Source of the DNA: Novosphingobium sp. | Lineage (GTDB): Bacteria; Pseudomonadota; Alphaproteobacteria; Sphingomonadales; Sphingomonadaceae | DNA: 64,000 bases | Assembly: GCA_017745295.1 (NCBI GenBank) | Contig: JAGHZR010000006.1 | Location: 124,001 to 188,000, forward strand | Reading direction: 5' to 3' | Position numbers and translations under genes: made by a program | Notes under the pieces: model-generated | What the model was told of the DNA's origin: nothing | The model's input: only the letters and a program-made list of their open reading frames with translations | Databases searched by the model: none | Shown here: one piece after another, positions 53,691 to 62,268 of the stretch | Layout: every line of letters starts with the position of its first letter | Position numbering within the stretch: position 1 is the first letter of the stretch

Positions 53691-55075
53691 ACAACGAGAG
53701 ATGTTAGCTCCGGGCTTTCGCTGACAATTTCAGCAATTGCCTTGATGCTGGCGTGAAATTGCGCGTGGTCAGCAGATGGCCCAAACCCGAGGCGGACCGC
53801 TTCAATTGGTGTTGAAGCGGCAAAAGCGTCGCTGGTGACTACCCCGATGCCAACATTTCGCAGCCGGGTCGAAAATTCGCCCCTTGTCCAACCATGGGGC
53901 AAGGGCAGCCAACTGTGGAATGCATTCATAGCAGATCGGAGCCCAAGGGGAGCCAATAGTTCCTCGGCGATCGATCGGCGCAACTCGGTTTCAGCCCGAA
54001 TTGCTCGTAATGCCTCGTTTGCGAGACCTTGCGTAATCCAAGAGGTGGCAATCGCGGCGCCAATGGGGGATGCGATTGATGTCATTGCGCGAATAGTAGA
54101 AATCAGGCGCGAGGTGGCACGTGGGCTCGGTGGTACGACGTAGGCAATGCGCAGCGCTGGCGATAGGCATTTGGACAGGCCCGCCACGTGGAAAGTAATG
54201 TCAGGAGCAAGCGCCGCGATGGGCGGCAAAGGGTCGTTGGACAATTTGCCATACGCGTCATCCTCAAGAATAAGGACATCATGCTCGCGGGCAATTTCGA
54301 TGATCGCTTGTCTGCGATCGAGAGGGAGTGTTGCGGTTGTGGGGTTCTGCAGCGTGGGCGTGCAGTAAAGCAATGTTGGGGCTTGCCTGCGGCAGACTTC
54401 AGCGAAGGAATCCGGAATGATCCCGAAATCGTCCATTTCAACTGGCGCGAGTTGCCGGTTCATGTGGGTGGCGATCGCCTTGAGCCCAGGATACGTGAAC
54501 CGTTCGACCGCGATGACGCTATCTTGTGAAAGCAGCAGGGTCGTAATCGCCAGAAGCGCTGCCTGTGCGCCCGGCACGAGGATAACACGGTCGGCAGTCA
54601 GGTCGGGCAGGCGATCGGAAAGCCAGCCAGCCCCGGCATCGCGATCCTCGATTGTTCCGCCAACTTCCTGGTAACGCAGAATGAGGCCCATTCCGCCGGA
54701 ATTCTCCAGGCCTGCAACTGCGGCCCACATCTTCGATTCGAGTGTTTGATCGTTGAAGCGCGGAGGCAAGTTCATTGCCATGTCCACAATTCCGGAGGTT
54801 CGGGACTTCGAGGCTCCGACGGAATCCTGAGGTTTGCCTTTGACGTAGGTTCCCTGACCGACTTTTCCTTCCACCAAGCCGCGTCGCTGCGCTTCGGAAT
54901 AGGCGCGACTGACCGTCGTGAAATCGATCTTGAGGATTCCTGCCAATGCGCGCTGAGCAGGAAGGCGGAAGCCATCCCGAAGAACGCCGGAGGCGATATC
55001 CGCCTCGAGTGCATCAGCGATTGCCAGATAGAGCGGGCCGCTGCCTCGGACGACGTTCGGAACCCATTCACTCAT
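53687..55075 (-). CDS. MocR-type regulator (GntR helix-turn-helix plus aminotransferase domain)
   Basis: A 462-residue protein. The N-terminal winged helix (IADALEADIASGVLRDGFRLPAQRALAGILKIDFTTVSRAYSEAQRRGLVEG) joins a class I aminotransferase-like domain with PLP text LEDDAYGKLS and a Schiff-base Lys in VAGLSKCLSPALRIAYV. Such proteins sense PLP or amino acids and control aminotransferase or vitamin B6 genes. ATG 55075 has GGAGAG just upstream. A second, similar regulator lies at 62269. Codon use is less GC-rich than in the first 50 kb. Confidence 0.9.
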   Translation of the reverse strand: MSEWVPNVVRGSGPLYLAIADALEADIASGVLRDGFRLPAQRALAGILKIDFTTVSRAYSEAQRRGLVEGKVGQGTYVKGKPQDSVGASKSRTSGIVDMAMNLPPRFNDQTLESKMWAAVAGLENSGGMGLILRYQEVGGTIEDRDAGAGWLSDRLPDLTADRVILVPGAQAALLAITTLLLSQDSVIAVERFTYPGLKAIATHMNRQLAPVEMDDFGIIPDSFAEVCRRQAPTLLYCTPTLQNPTTATLPLDRRQAIIEIAREHDVLILEDDAYGKLSNDPLPPIAALAPDITFHVAGLSKCLSPALRIAYVVPPSPRATSRLISTIRAMTSIASPIGAAIATSWITQGLANEALRAIRAETELRRSIAEELLAPLGLRSAMNAFHSWLPLPHGWTRGEFSTRLRNVGIGVVTSDAFAASTPIEAVRLGFGPSADHAQFHASIKAIAEIVSESPELTSLVV

Positions 55076-55106
55076 GATCTCTCCGCCCAACATTTGCTTC
55101 CGATTT

Positions 55107-55129
55107 TCCATATATATGGACATTGTATG
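55107..55129. promoter_or_regulatory. Palindrome and CATTGTATG motif before MocR-type gene
   Basis: A perfect 14-base palindrome tccatatatatgga (55107-55120) abuts CATTGTATG (55121-55129), 32 bases before the regulator start. CATTGTATG recurs on the minus strand at 60227-60219, suggesting a shared MocR-type site. Confidence 0.45.
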
Positions 55130-55197
55130 TTGCAATTTTCCAGAAACTGCCTTACTTCGCGCGTCGGATTACCCCTAGCGCGAGGGGCGGCAGATAT

Positions 55198-55395
55198 ATG
55201 TCCCACTTGCCAGAAAATCGTCTCGATGGCGATGTCTATTACGTTGGAAGTTTGCCGATGGCTCTTTCCCTCAGAAAATGGCGCAACATCTGGCTTTTAC
55301 CGCTCGATCCAGGGATGGGTTATCCCACGAATGCTGTCATCGGCATGGATCGTCTCGTTTGGATCCATCAAGGTTTATCTCAATGTATGGATTAA
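55198..55395 (+). CDS. Possible small protein, DUF2849-like text
   Basis: A 65-residue frame starting MSHLPENRLDGDVYYVGS after a GGGGCGG-type ribosome site, in the 382-base gap between divergent genes. The first residues weakly resemble the small DUF2849 proteins found with sulfite reductase genes, and the next gene resembles DUF934, which belongs to the same setting. The rest does not match well. It may be degenerate or not a gene at all. Confidence 0.3.
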   Translation: MSHLPENRLDGDVYYVGSLPMALSLRKWRNIWLLPLDPGMGYPTNAVIGMDRLVWIHQGLSQCMD

Positions 55396-55457
55396 TTGCT
55401 TGTATTATGTCGGGCGAGCTCGCGGGTTCAATAGGCTGATCCGGCGCAGGAGAATCT

Positions 55458-55892
55458 ATGGCAGTATTGGATATCGAAGGCCGGCCGATGCCGGGCAGCT
55501 GGATCCCCGGTGTAACCAGCAGTCGAGGCGCCGGAACGATAATTGGTTGGGAAAGCCTTCAGAAATCAGTCCGGTCTACGGCAGGGCCGCTTGGTTTGGT
55601 TGTGGATGGGAGCATTTCGTCCGAGGATATCGCACCTTGGCTTGGTGACCTCGACCTGGTTGTGATCGTATTTTCCACCTCGAGGGACGAGCGGGCGCTT
55701 TTGCTGGCAAGTGTCCTTCGGGAATGTCACGCATACAAAGGGCAGATCTGCGCATCTGGTCCGATCTTGCCGGCCGAGCACAGCGTACTCAAGGCTTGCG
55801 GCTTCTCGATGTTGGCTCCGGAAGAAGGGCCGGCAGCCAGCCTCTGGCAGAGTGCGGGCTGGGTGGCTTGCGGTGAGGCAATTGCAACCTGA
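55458..55892 (+). CDS. DUF934-like protein (divergent)
   Basis: A 144-residue cytoplasmic protein. The central part (DLDLVVIVFSTSRDERALLLASVLRECHAYKGQICASGPILPAEHSVLKACGFSML) follows the DUF934 pattern of F-x-x-x-x-DGR, LLRE-x-x-YKG, ASG-x-x-x-x-x-Q and CGF, with substitutions. DUF934 proteins normally sit beside sulfite reductase genes; none is here. AGGAGA precedes the ATG. The function is unknown. Confidence 0.55.
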   Translation: MAVLDIEGRPMPGSWIPGVTSSRGAGTIIGWESLQKSVRSTAGPLGLVVDGSISSEDIAPWLGDLDLVVIVFSTSRDERALLLASVLRECHAYKGQICASGPILPAEHSVLKACGFSMLAPEEGPAASLWQSAGWVACGEAIAT

Positions 55893-55996
55893 CCCGATGT
55901 CTGCGGAGATTTGGTGAGGAGGGGCTCTTTGTTCTCTTCTCTCGCCGTTCCCGCGTGCATGTTCGCAATCTATCCAATGCATTGTTGATCAGGTGT

Positions 55997-56037
55997 ATAT
56001 GCCAAGGGGCAGCCACATTGGCTGCCCCTTGGCATAT
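55997..56037. terminator. Long perfect hairpin between convergent genes
   Basis: A 19-base perfect stem (55997-56015 with 56019-56037; core gccaaggggcagcca) closes on a 3-base loop. It lies between the DUF934-like gene and the end of cyoD. It has no T-run, so it may act in both directions as a weak terminator or as a transcript-end stabiliser. Confidence 0.65.
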
Positions 56038-56052
56038 GTGGTGGCTGGCCGG

Positions 56053-56403
56053 CTATTCGCGGGACTTGGCCATCTCCACGGACATCTGCATCGGCGTCAT
56101 GTTGGCGTTCGCATTGTGCATGACCCACAGTGAGCCTGAGACGACGGTTGCGATCAGTAGCGTCGTGAGGATGAAAATCACTGTCGTATTTCGCTGCTCA
56201 GGCGCCGTTCCGAGGTGGAGGAAAAACACCAGTTGGGCAAGGAGCTGCAGTACGGCGAGGACGACAATGGTGGCCAGTTGCTGGTCGCGGGGAACCAGAC
56301 CGGACATGACTGCTCCGAACGACAGAGCCGTGAGCACGAGAGAGAGGCCGAAGCCGGCTACTACTGCTCCGATGCTTGCGTGATTGCTATCAGCGTTCGC
56401 CAT
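56053..56403 (-). CDS. cyoD: Cytochrome bo3 quinol oxidase subunit IV
   Basis: A 116-residue protein with three helices (VVAGFGLSLVLTALSFGAVM, LATIVVLAVLQLLAQLVFFLHLG, TTVIFILTTLLIATVVSGSLWVM), the CyoD fold. The ATG overlaps the cyoC stop as ATGA. It completes the cyoABCD row; no cyoE heme O synthase follows. Confidence 0.93.
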   Translation of the reverse strand: MANADSNHASIGAVVAGFGLSLVLTALSFGAVMSGLVPRDQQLATIVVLAVLQLLAQLVFFLHLGTAPEQRNTTVIFILTTLLIATVVSGSLWVMHNANANMTPMQMSVEMAKSRE

Positions 56404-57038
56404 CAGATTGCCTCCCGCAGGTACACGAAGGTAAAGACGCAGATCCACACCAGATCGAGGAAGTGCCAGAACAGGCTGAGGCAGGCGAGGCGGCGCAGAA
56501 CCATGCCATCGAGGCCGAAGCGCAGGGTTTGGTGGATCATAACCGCCAGCCAGATCAGGCCCGCTGTGACATGCAGTCCATGCGTGCCGACCAGCGTGAA
56601 ATAGGCCGAGAGGAATGCACTGCGGCTAGGTCCCGCGCCTTCAGCGATGAGGCCCGCGAACTCGTGAACTTCCATGGCGATGAAGCCGAGACCGATCACG
56701 AAAGTCGCCATCAACCAGCCGACGGTGGAACCGCGCTGTTGCCGCTGCATGGCGATGTGGGCGATGCCGAAAGTGAAGCTGCTCAAGAGCAGGAGCAGCG
56801 TTTCACCCGCGACATAAGGCAGATCGAACAATTCCTTTCCGGTCCGCCCCCCAGCGGTATTGCCGGCAAGGACTGCGAACGTTGCGAAGAGCGATGCAAA
56901 GATGAGGCAGTCGCTCATCAGGTAGATCCAGAAGCCGAGGACCGTGCGCTTGCCGGCGTCGTGCTCGTGTTGCTCTGCATGGTCGACCGGGGGGAGATGA
57001 TCTCCCCCCAGGTCCTGCATTTGAATTGACATGTTCAT
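56403..57038 (-). CDS. cyoC: Cytochrome bo3 quinol oxidase subunit III
   Basis: A 211-residue five-helix protein with FWIYLMSDCLIFASLFATFAVL, the FIAMEVHEFAGLIAEG segment and YFTLVGTHGLHVTAGLIWL, conserved in subunit III of heme-copper oxidases. It starts 3 bases after the cyoB stop. Confidence 0.94.
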   Translation of the reverse strand: MNMSIQMQDLGGDHLPPVDHAEQHEHDAGKRTVLGFWIYLMSDCLIFASLFATFAVLAGNTAGGRTGKELFDLPYVAGETLLLLLSSFTFGIAHIAMQRQQRGSTVGWLMATFVIGLGFIAMEVHEFAGLIAEGAGPSRSAFLSAYFTLVGTHGLHVTAGLIWLAVMIHQTLRFGLDGMVLRRLACLSLFWHFLDLVWICVFTFVYLREAI

Positions 57039-57041
57039 GGG

Positions 57042-59018
57042 TCAGGCTGCCTTTGTCAGGAGGGCGTGACGTTCGGCCTCGATCCGAGCGACTTCATCGG
57101 CGGGCACGTAGTAGTCGATGTCGCGGTCGTAGCTGCGGGCGATGAAGCTGCCGATCATGCCGATCAGACCTAGCCCAGCCAGCCACCAGATGTGCCAAAT
57201 CACCGCGAAGCTCATGACGAACCCGAATGCGCCGATCAGGAAGCCTGCCGCAGTGTTGCGGGGCATGTGGATGTCCTCGTACGCCTCCGGCTGGTGCCAG
57301 GCCTTGCCGAGTTGCTTGTCCTCCCAGTGCTGTTCGAGCGAGGTGATCTGCGGCACATGAGCGAAGTTGTAGAAGGGAGCCGGTGAGGCGATCGACCATT
57401 CGAGGCTACGGGCGTTCCAGGGATCGCCGGTGAAGTCGCGGTTCTTCTCGCGGTCGCGGATTGAAACCACGAGCTGGATGATGATCGCCAGAATACCGAG
57501 GCCGACGATGCAGGCACCGAGCAGCGCAACCTGAAGATAGGGCTGCCAATCAACCCCGTCATAGTGGTTGAGGCGGCGGGTCATGCCCATCAGTCCCAGC
57601 AGGTACATCGGCGTGAAAGCCATCCAATAGCCGATGAGCCAGCACCAGAACGAGACCTTGCCCCAGAACTCGTTGAGCCTGAACCCGAAGACTTTCGGGA
57701 ACCAGAACGTCATGCCTGCAAGGCAGCCGTAAACCACACCGCCGATGATGACATTGTGGAAGTGGGCAACGAGGAACAGCGAGTTATGCAGCACGAAGTC
57801 CGCGCCCGGTACAGCCAGGAGAACGCCGGTCATGCCGCCGACCGCGAAAGTGACCATGAATCCGATCGTCCACAGTGTCGATGAGTGGAAGCGGATCCGT
57901 CCGCGATACATCGTGAACAGCCAGTTGAAGAGCTTCACCCCGGTCGGGATCGAGATGATCGAGGTCATGATGCCGAAGAAGGCATTGACGTTTGCGCCCG
58001 ACCCCATCGTGAAGAAGTGGTGCAGCCATACGAAGAACGAAAGCACGCCGATCGAGGAAGTCGCGTAGACCATCGACTTGTAGCCGAACAGCGGCTTGCC
58101 TGAGAAAGTCGCGATGACTTCAGAATAGACGCCGAAGGCGGGCAGGATCAGGACGTAGACTTCGGGGTGACCCCAGATCCAGATCAGGTTGACGTACATC
58201 ATCGCATTGCCGCCACCTTCATTGGTGAAGAAATGCATGTCGAAGAGGCGGTCGACCGAGAGCATCGCCAGTGTGGCAGTGAGAACCGGGAAGATCGCGA
58301 CGATGAGGATGTTGGTGATAAGCGAGGTCCAGCAGAACACTGGCATCTTCATCATGTCCATGCCCGGCGCACGCATGCGCAGGATTGTCACGACGAAATT
58401 GACACCCGCCAACGTGGTGCCGAGCCCGGATATCTGCAGCGACCATATGTAATAGTCGACGCCTGTCGTGGGACTGTACCCTAGTTCGGACAGAGGTGGA
58501 TAGGCCACCCAGCCGGTGGCGGCAAAGTCGCCTACCCACATCGAGACCATGACGAGCACGGCGCCAAAGGCCGAAAGCCAGAACCCCAGCGAATTGACGA
58601 AGGGGAAAGCCACGTCGCGTGCGCCAAGCTGGAGCGGTACGATGACGTTCATCAGGCCCAGGATGAAGGGCGTCGCCACGAAGAAGATCATGATGACGCC
58701 GTGCGCCGTGAAGATCTGGTCGTAGTGGTGAGGCGGCAGGTAGCCGGCTGCGCCATTCGCCGCGATGGCTTGCTGGGTGCGCATCATCAGGGCATCGGCG
58801 AAGCCACGCAGCAGCATGATGAGGCCAAGGCCGAAATACATCACCCCGACCTTCTTGTGATCGACAGTCGTGATCCATTCCCGCCAGATGTAACCCCACA
58901 GGCGGTGACGGGTGATGACGGCAAGCAGGGCGCAGCCGCCAAGGGCCACCATGATGCCTGTGCCCATGATGATCGGCTCATGCCACGGAATGGCATCGAG
59001 GGTCAGTTTTCCTAACAT
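57042..59018 (-). CDS. cyoB: Cytochrome bo3 quinol oxidase subunit I
   Basis: A 658-residue heme-copper oxidase subunit. The CuB ligands and the His-Tyr crosslink pair are in [15 protein letters not shown], the His pair in [10 protein letters not shown], and the heme ligands in [13 protein letters not shown]. An N-terminal extra helix and the K- and D-channel regions are present, so it is a full bo3-type enzyme that reduces oxygen with quinol and pumps protons. Its ATG overlaps the cyoA stop by 1 base. Confidence 0.96.
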   Translation of the reverse strand: MLGKLTLDAIPWHEPIIMGTGIMVALGGCALLAVITRHRLWGYIWREWITTVDHKKVGVMYFGLGLIMLLRGFADALMMRTQQAIAANGAAGYLPPHHYDQIFTAHGVIMIFFVATPFILGLMNVIVPLQLGARDVAFPFVNSLGFWLSAFGAVLVMVSMWVGDFAATGWVAYPPLSELGYSPTTGVDYYIWSLQISGLGTTLAGVNFVVTILRMRAPGMDMMKMPVFCWTSLITNILIVAIFPVLTATLAMLSVDRLFDMHFFTNEGGGNAMMYVNLIWIWGHPEVYVLILPAFGVYSEVIATFSGKPLFGYKSMVYATSSIGVLSFFVWLHHFFTMGSGANVNAFFGIMTSIISIPTGVKLFNWLFTMYRGRIRFHSSTLWTIGFMVTFAVGGMTGVLLAVPGADFVLHNSLFLVAHFHNVIIGGVVYGCLAGMTFWFPKVFGFRLNEFWGKVSFWCWLIGYWMAFTPMYLLGLMGMTRRLNHYDGVDWQPYLQVALLGACIVGLGILAIIIQLVVSIRDREKNRDFTGDPWNARSLEWSIASPAPFYNFAHVPQITSLEQHWEDKQLGKAWHQPEAYEDIHMPRNTAAGFLIGAFGFVMSFAVIWHIWWLAGLGLIGMIGSFIARSYDRDIDYYVPADEVARIEAERHALLTKAA

Positions 59019-59995
59019 TAGGGATTCCTCTGCGTATTCATCGCGACCGTTTTCGGGTCACAAAGCAGACGGGCTTGTTCCTCCTTGGACATCTTGCCGC
59101 CCATGTACTGGTCGACCACGCGGTCGAAGAGGCCGGGGGTGACGTCGGAGTAGACCAGCGGCGCCTTCTGGGTGCCGGGAAGGCTCAGGCGCGCATATGC
59201 GCCTTCGTCGAGCATATTTCCGGTGCCCTTTGCCTTCTGCGCCCAAGCTTTGAATTCAGCTGTCGGCATAGCGACGGTGTCGAAATTCATGTCGGAGAAA
59301 CCGGCACCGCTATAGGCGGCGGACCGTCCGGCATAAGTACCGGGAACGTCGGCGATCAGATGCAGCTTGGTCTGCATGCCTGCCATCGCGTAGATCTGGC
59401 TGCCGAGGCGAGGGATGAAGAATGAGTTCATCGTCGCCTGAGAAGTCAGCCGGAAATTGATCGGTGTTCCGGCCGGAACGGGCAGATAGTTGACCGTTGC
59501 CACGCCGTACTCGGGGTAGATGAATAGCCACTTCCAATCGAGCGCGACGACATCGACTTCGATGGGCTTCACGTTCGAAACGAGCGGCTTGTAGGGATCG
59601 AGTTTGTGGGTGGTATCCCAGATCAGCACCGCCAGAAACGCGATGATGATGCAGGGAATGCTCCAGATGACAACCTCGATCCGGGTCGAGTGTGACCAGG
59701 TCGGCGCGTAATCGGTGCGCCCGCCGTTCTCTCGATATCGCCAGGCGAAGGCCAGTGTCAGGATGATGACGGGGATCACCACCAGCAACATCAGCCCGGT
59801 GGCGAGCAAGATCAGGTCGCGCTCCTGGACGCCGATACTGCCTTTCGGATCCAGAAGATCCCAGGTCGAGCAACCGGAGAGCAGTGCTACGCCGGCAACG
59901 GCAATGAGTGGTCGCAACAATTTTAATGCGCGTGCTGCAGCGCTTGCGGACCATCGGGACCGCCGAGAATTTGGGGAGAGTAAAGGCTCTGGCAA
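59018..59995 (-). CDS. cyoA: Cytochrome bo3 quinol oxidase subunit II
   Basis: A 325-residue subunit with lipobox [17 protein letters not shown], two helices ([26 protein letters not shown] and [19 protein letters not shown]) and a cupredoxin domain without the CuA cysteines, typical of quinol oxidases. No ATG lies in frame before the lipobox; a TTG at 59995 or a nearer TTG (residue about 26) must serve. It heads the cyoABCD operon. Confidence 0.92.
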   Translation of the reverse strand: MPEPLLSPNSRRSRWSASAAARALKLLRPLIAVAGVALLSGCSTWDLLDPKGSIGVQERDLILLATGLMLLVVIPVIILTLAFAWRYRENGGRTDYAPTWSHSTRIEVVIWSIPCIIIAFLAVLIWDTTHKLDPYKPLVSNVKPIEVDVVALDWKWLFIYPEYGVATVNYLPVPAGTPINFRLTSQATMNSFFIPRLGSQIYAMAGMQTKLHLIADVPGTYAGRSAAYSGAGFSDMNFDTVAMPTAEFKAWAQKAKGTGNMLDEGAYARLSLPGTQKAPLVYSDVTPGLFDRVVDQYMGGKMSKEEQARLLCDPKTVAMNTQRNP

Positions 59996-60090
59996 CGTTC
60001 CATCCTTCAGGGTGTCGCCTCCGAGCGCATCGACTCGCTGGCGAAATGAATGGATTCAATCCATGCATTTTGCGGGCCGTGTAGGTGGCA

Positions 60091-60105
60091 TTGACTGCAA
60101 GTCAA
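60091..60105. promoter_or_regulatory. Palindrome TTGACTGCAAGTCAA upstream of cyoA
   Basis: A perfect palindrome with 6-base arms about 96 bases before the cyoA start. It resembles FNR/CRP-type boxes (TTGAN-type arms) but has a spacer one base too long for the FNR consensus. The regulator is unknown. The rest of 59996-60257 holds no gene. Confidence 0.35.
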
Positions 60106-60218
60106 GTGCTGGAAATGCAACGTCGCTCCAGTGCCATTCACCTGTTGAACGGCCTCATGTGGTGGCTGACGTGCGCAAAATCGCTTGCGGTGGGCATTTT
60201 TCGGAGTAGTGGCATGTC

Positions 60219-60227
60219 CATACAATG
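60219..60227. promoter_or_regulatory. CATTGTATG motif (minus strand) between cyoA and hisC-like gene
   Basis: CATACAATG on the plus strand, the complement of the motif at 55121. It lies 31 bases before the HisC-like start codon and in the divergent cyoA upstream region. Confidence 0.4.
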
Positions 60228-60257
60228 CCCGCCCCTATCTCTCGGAGTGCAGGAACC

Positions 60258-61319
60258 ATGAGCCGCTACTGGAGCAAGTTAGTCTGCGAACTTCGACCTT
60301 ACGTGTCTGGTGAGCAGCCGCAGGGCGGCGGCATCGTTAAGCTGAACACAAATGAGTTGCCCTATGGGCCTTCACCGATGGTTATCCGCGCCATCCAGCA
60401 AGCCGCATCGGATGGCTTGCGGCGCTATCCCGATCCGAATTCGAGGAACCTCTGTCGATCGATTGCCGGGTATCACGGTTTGGAAGTCGATCAGGTCTTT
60501 GTTGGAAATGGCTCGGATGAGGTGCTGGCGCACGCATTTGCAGCGTTTTTCGATCGCGGTGAAGCAGTGCTTATGCCGGACATCACATATGGCTTTTATC
60601 AGTCGTATTGCAGCCTTTTTGGCCTTTCTGGCATCCAAATCCCACTGAATGACGGACTGCGGGTGAACGTTGAGGACTATCGCCGAAAATGCGGAGGTGT
60701 GGTCTTGGCAAATCCCAATGCGCCGACGGGGACCGCGCTTGATCTTGCCGGTATTTCAGCTCTCATGGCGGTGCAGAACGAGGCGGTAGTCGTTATCGAT
60801 GAAGCCTATGTCGATTTTGGGGGCACAACCGCCATTCCGCTGATTGCAGATTGCCCTAATCTTCTGGTCGTGCGGACGATGTCGAAGTCCCGCGGACTTG
60901 CGGGTTTGCGGATCGGCTACGCGCTCGGCCACCGGGATCTCGTCGAGGGGTTGCGGAGAGTAAAGGACAGCTTCAATTCCTACCCTCTCGACAGCATTGC
61001 GCAGGCTGCCGGAGAGGCGTCCATTGCGGATGAAGACTACTTCGCTGCCAGTTGCCGAAAGGTGATCTCCGTTCGCGATCATTTGCGCCGCGGGCTCGAG
61101 CGGCTCGGTTTTGAATCTCTACCCTCGTCCGCCAATTTCCTATTTTGTCGGCATACAGATAATGAGGCTGGAGATTTGGCCGCAAGACTGCGCGGGGCCG
61201 GGATCTACGTTCGGCATTTCGATTCCCCGAGGATCAACAGTTACCTGAGGATATCAGTCGGATCCGAAGGCGAGGTGGCGCAGCTTCTTGCAAAGCTGGG
61301 GGAACTCCTGGTCGGCTAA
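60258..61319 (+). CDS. HisC-like class II aminotransferase
   Basis: A 353-residue PLP enzyme of the histidinol-phosphate aminotransferase type: LNTNELPYGPSPMV near the N-terminus, FVGNGSDEVLAHAF, VLANPNAPTG, VVIDEAYVDF and the Schiff-base Lys in RTMSKSRGLAGLRIGYALG. It is probably not the housekeeping hisC, since no his genes are near; it may act on another amino acid under the MocR-type regulators on either side. ATG 60258 has AGGAA before it. Confidence 0.85.
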   Translation: MSRYWSKLVCELRPYVSGEQPQGGGIVKLNTNELPYGPSPMVIRAIQQAASDGLRRYPDPNSRNLCRSIAGYHGLEVDQVFVGNGSDEVLAHAFAAFFDRGEAVLMPDITYGFYQSYCSLFGLSGIQIPLNDGLRVNVEDYRRKCGGVVLANPNAPTGTALDLAGISALMAVQNEAVVVIDEAYVDFGGTTAIPLIADCPNLLVVRTMSKSRGLAGLRIGYALGHRDLVEGLRRVKDSFNSYPLDSIAQAAGEASIADEDYFAASCRKVISVRDHLRRGLERLGFESLPSSANFLFCRHTDNEAGDLAARLRGAGIYVRHFDSPRINSYLRISVGSEGEVAQLLAKLGELLVG

Positions 61320-61390
61320 GAGGCGGCTTTGGGGGTGGCGATTGTATGTATGAATTCCGGTCAATAACCCTGCTGGCCAGAATTGATTTG

Positions 61391-61410
61391 ACAATGTATG
61401 CATACATTGT
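61391..61410. promoter_or_regulatory. Perfect 20-base palindrome before the DUF983 gene
   Basis: acaatgtatgcatacattgt is perfectly symmetrical and 49 bases before the DUF983 start codon. It contains the TGTATG/CATACA core seen at 55121 and 60219; a single attgtatg also occurs at 61341. Confidence 0.6.
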
Positions 61411-61458
61411 GCATATGATCTGACATTGAGTCGCGCAACTGATTGCAAGGCGATTGAA

Positions 61459-61887
61459 ATGACTGATCGACAGACTGAAGCTGGTGGAAAGTGGCGCTGG
61501 ATCTTCCAGTCCGGGCTTAAGGGATTGTGCCCGAAGTGCGGGCAGGGGAGCATGTTCCGCAAATGGCTCAAGCTAAATGATGCCTGCCCTCACTGCCATC
61601 TGGATTACAGCTTTGCAGCGCCCGATGACGGGCCGGCGTTCTTTTCGCTTTGCATAGTCGCGTTCCCGCTGACGTTCTTTGTGGTCTGGCTCCAGGTCGC
61701 ATTCGAACCGCCTTTTTGGGTTCACCTCGTCACATCTGTGCCGCTGCTTGCGATCGGTTGCCTCTGGCCGCTCCAATACATCAAGGGATGGCTTGTAGCC
61801 TCGCAATACATGAATCGGGCACAGGAGGCCGGAACCGAAAAGCTCTGGGAGCAGCTTAACAGACGGGCTGCCGAGAAGGCAGACTGA
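61459..61887 (+). CDS. DUF983 membrane protein
   Basis: A 142-residue protein. It has an N-terminal zinc-ribbon-like pair (GLCPKCGQGSMF and ACPHCHLDYSF) followed by two helices (AFFSLCIVAFPLTFFVVWLQVAF and VHLVTSVPLLAIGCLWPLQYI), the DUF983 layout. DUF983 genes often occur near heme-copper oxidase genes, which fits the cyo operon here, but their role is not established. ATG 61459 is preferred to a TTG at 61426. The next gene starts 3 bases after its stop. Confidence 0.85.
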   Translation: MTDRQTEAGGKWRWIFQSGLKGLCPKCGQGSMFRKWLKLNDACPHCHLDYSFAAPDDGPAFFSLCIVAFPLTFFVVWLQVAFEPPFWVHLVTSVPLLAIGCLWPLQYIKGWLVASQYMNRAQEAGTEKLWEQLNRRAAEKAD

Positions 61888-61890
61888 GCA

Positions 61891-62223
61891 ATGGCGACTC
61901 AAACGCTAACTGCGGCATCGCCTGGTCAAATGGATCGAGTGCGCGCTTCTGTCGCGAAATACTTCGCGTCTACAAACCGGGATGATCTCTCGCGCATCGT
62001 CGCTGATGGCGATGGGGACGATTTTCCGGAAGTGCAGGCTGCCTTATTCCTGATCAAGGAACAATTGGATGTGCTCGATCGATTCCGGGCTGCTCTTCTC
62101 GAGTACGCGGCACCGGACTTCTGGGATGACAGTCTTCCTGGCGGTTCGCTCGCCCAACACGATTCCGGAGAGATGGCGCGAAATGTCCTGTCCGGCCGTC
62201 CTCATTTCTTCCACCGCGACTGA
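61891..62223 (+). CDS. Small protein of unknown function
   Basis: A 110-residue soluble, acidic protein with no recognised family. The middle is helical (EVQAALFLIKEQLDVLDRFRAALLEYA) and the end reads DFWDDSLPGGSLAQHDSGEMARNVLSGRPHFFHRD. It is coupled to the DUF983 gene by a 3-base gap and precedes the MocR-type gene, so it belongs to the same operon. Confidence 0.65.
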   Translation: MATQTLTAASPGQMDRVRASVAKYFASTNRDDLSRIVADGDGDDFPEVQAALFLIKEQLDVLDRFRAALLEYAAPDFWDDSLPGGSLAQHDSGEMARNVLSGRPHFFHRD

Positions 62224-62268
62224 TGGTCGTGCCTGAATCCTTGGGATCGGCATTTTAGGCGTTCAACG

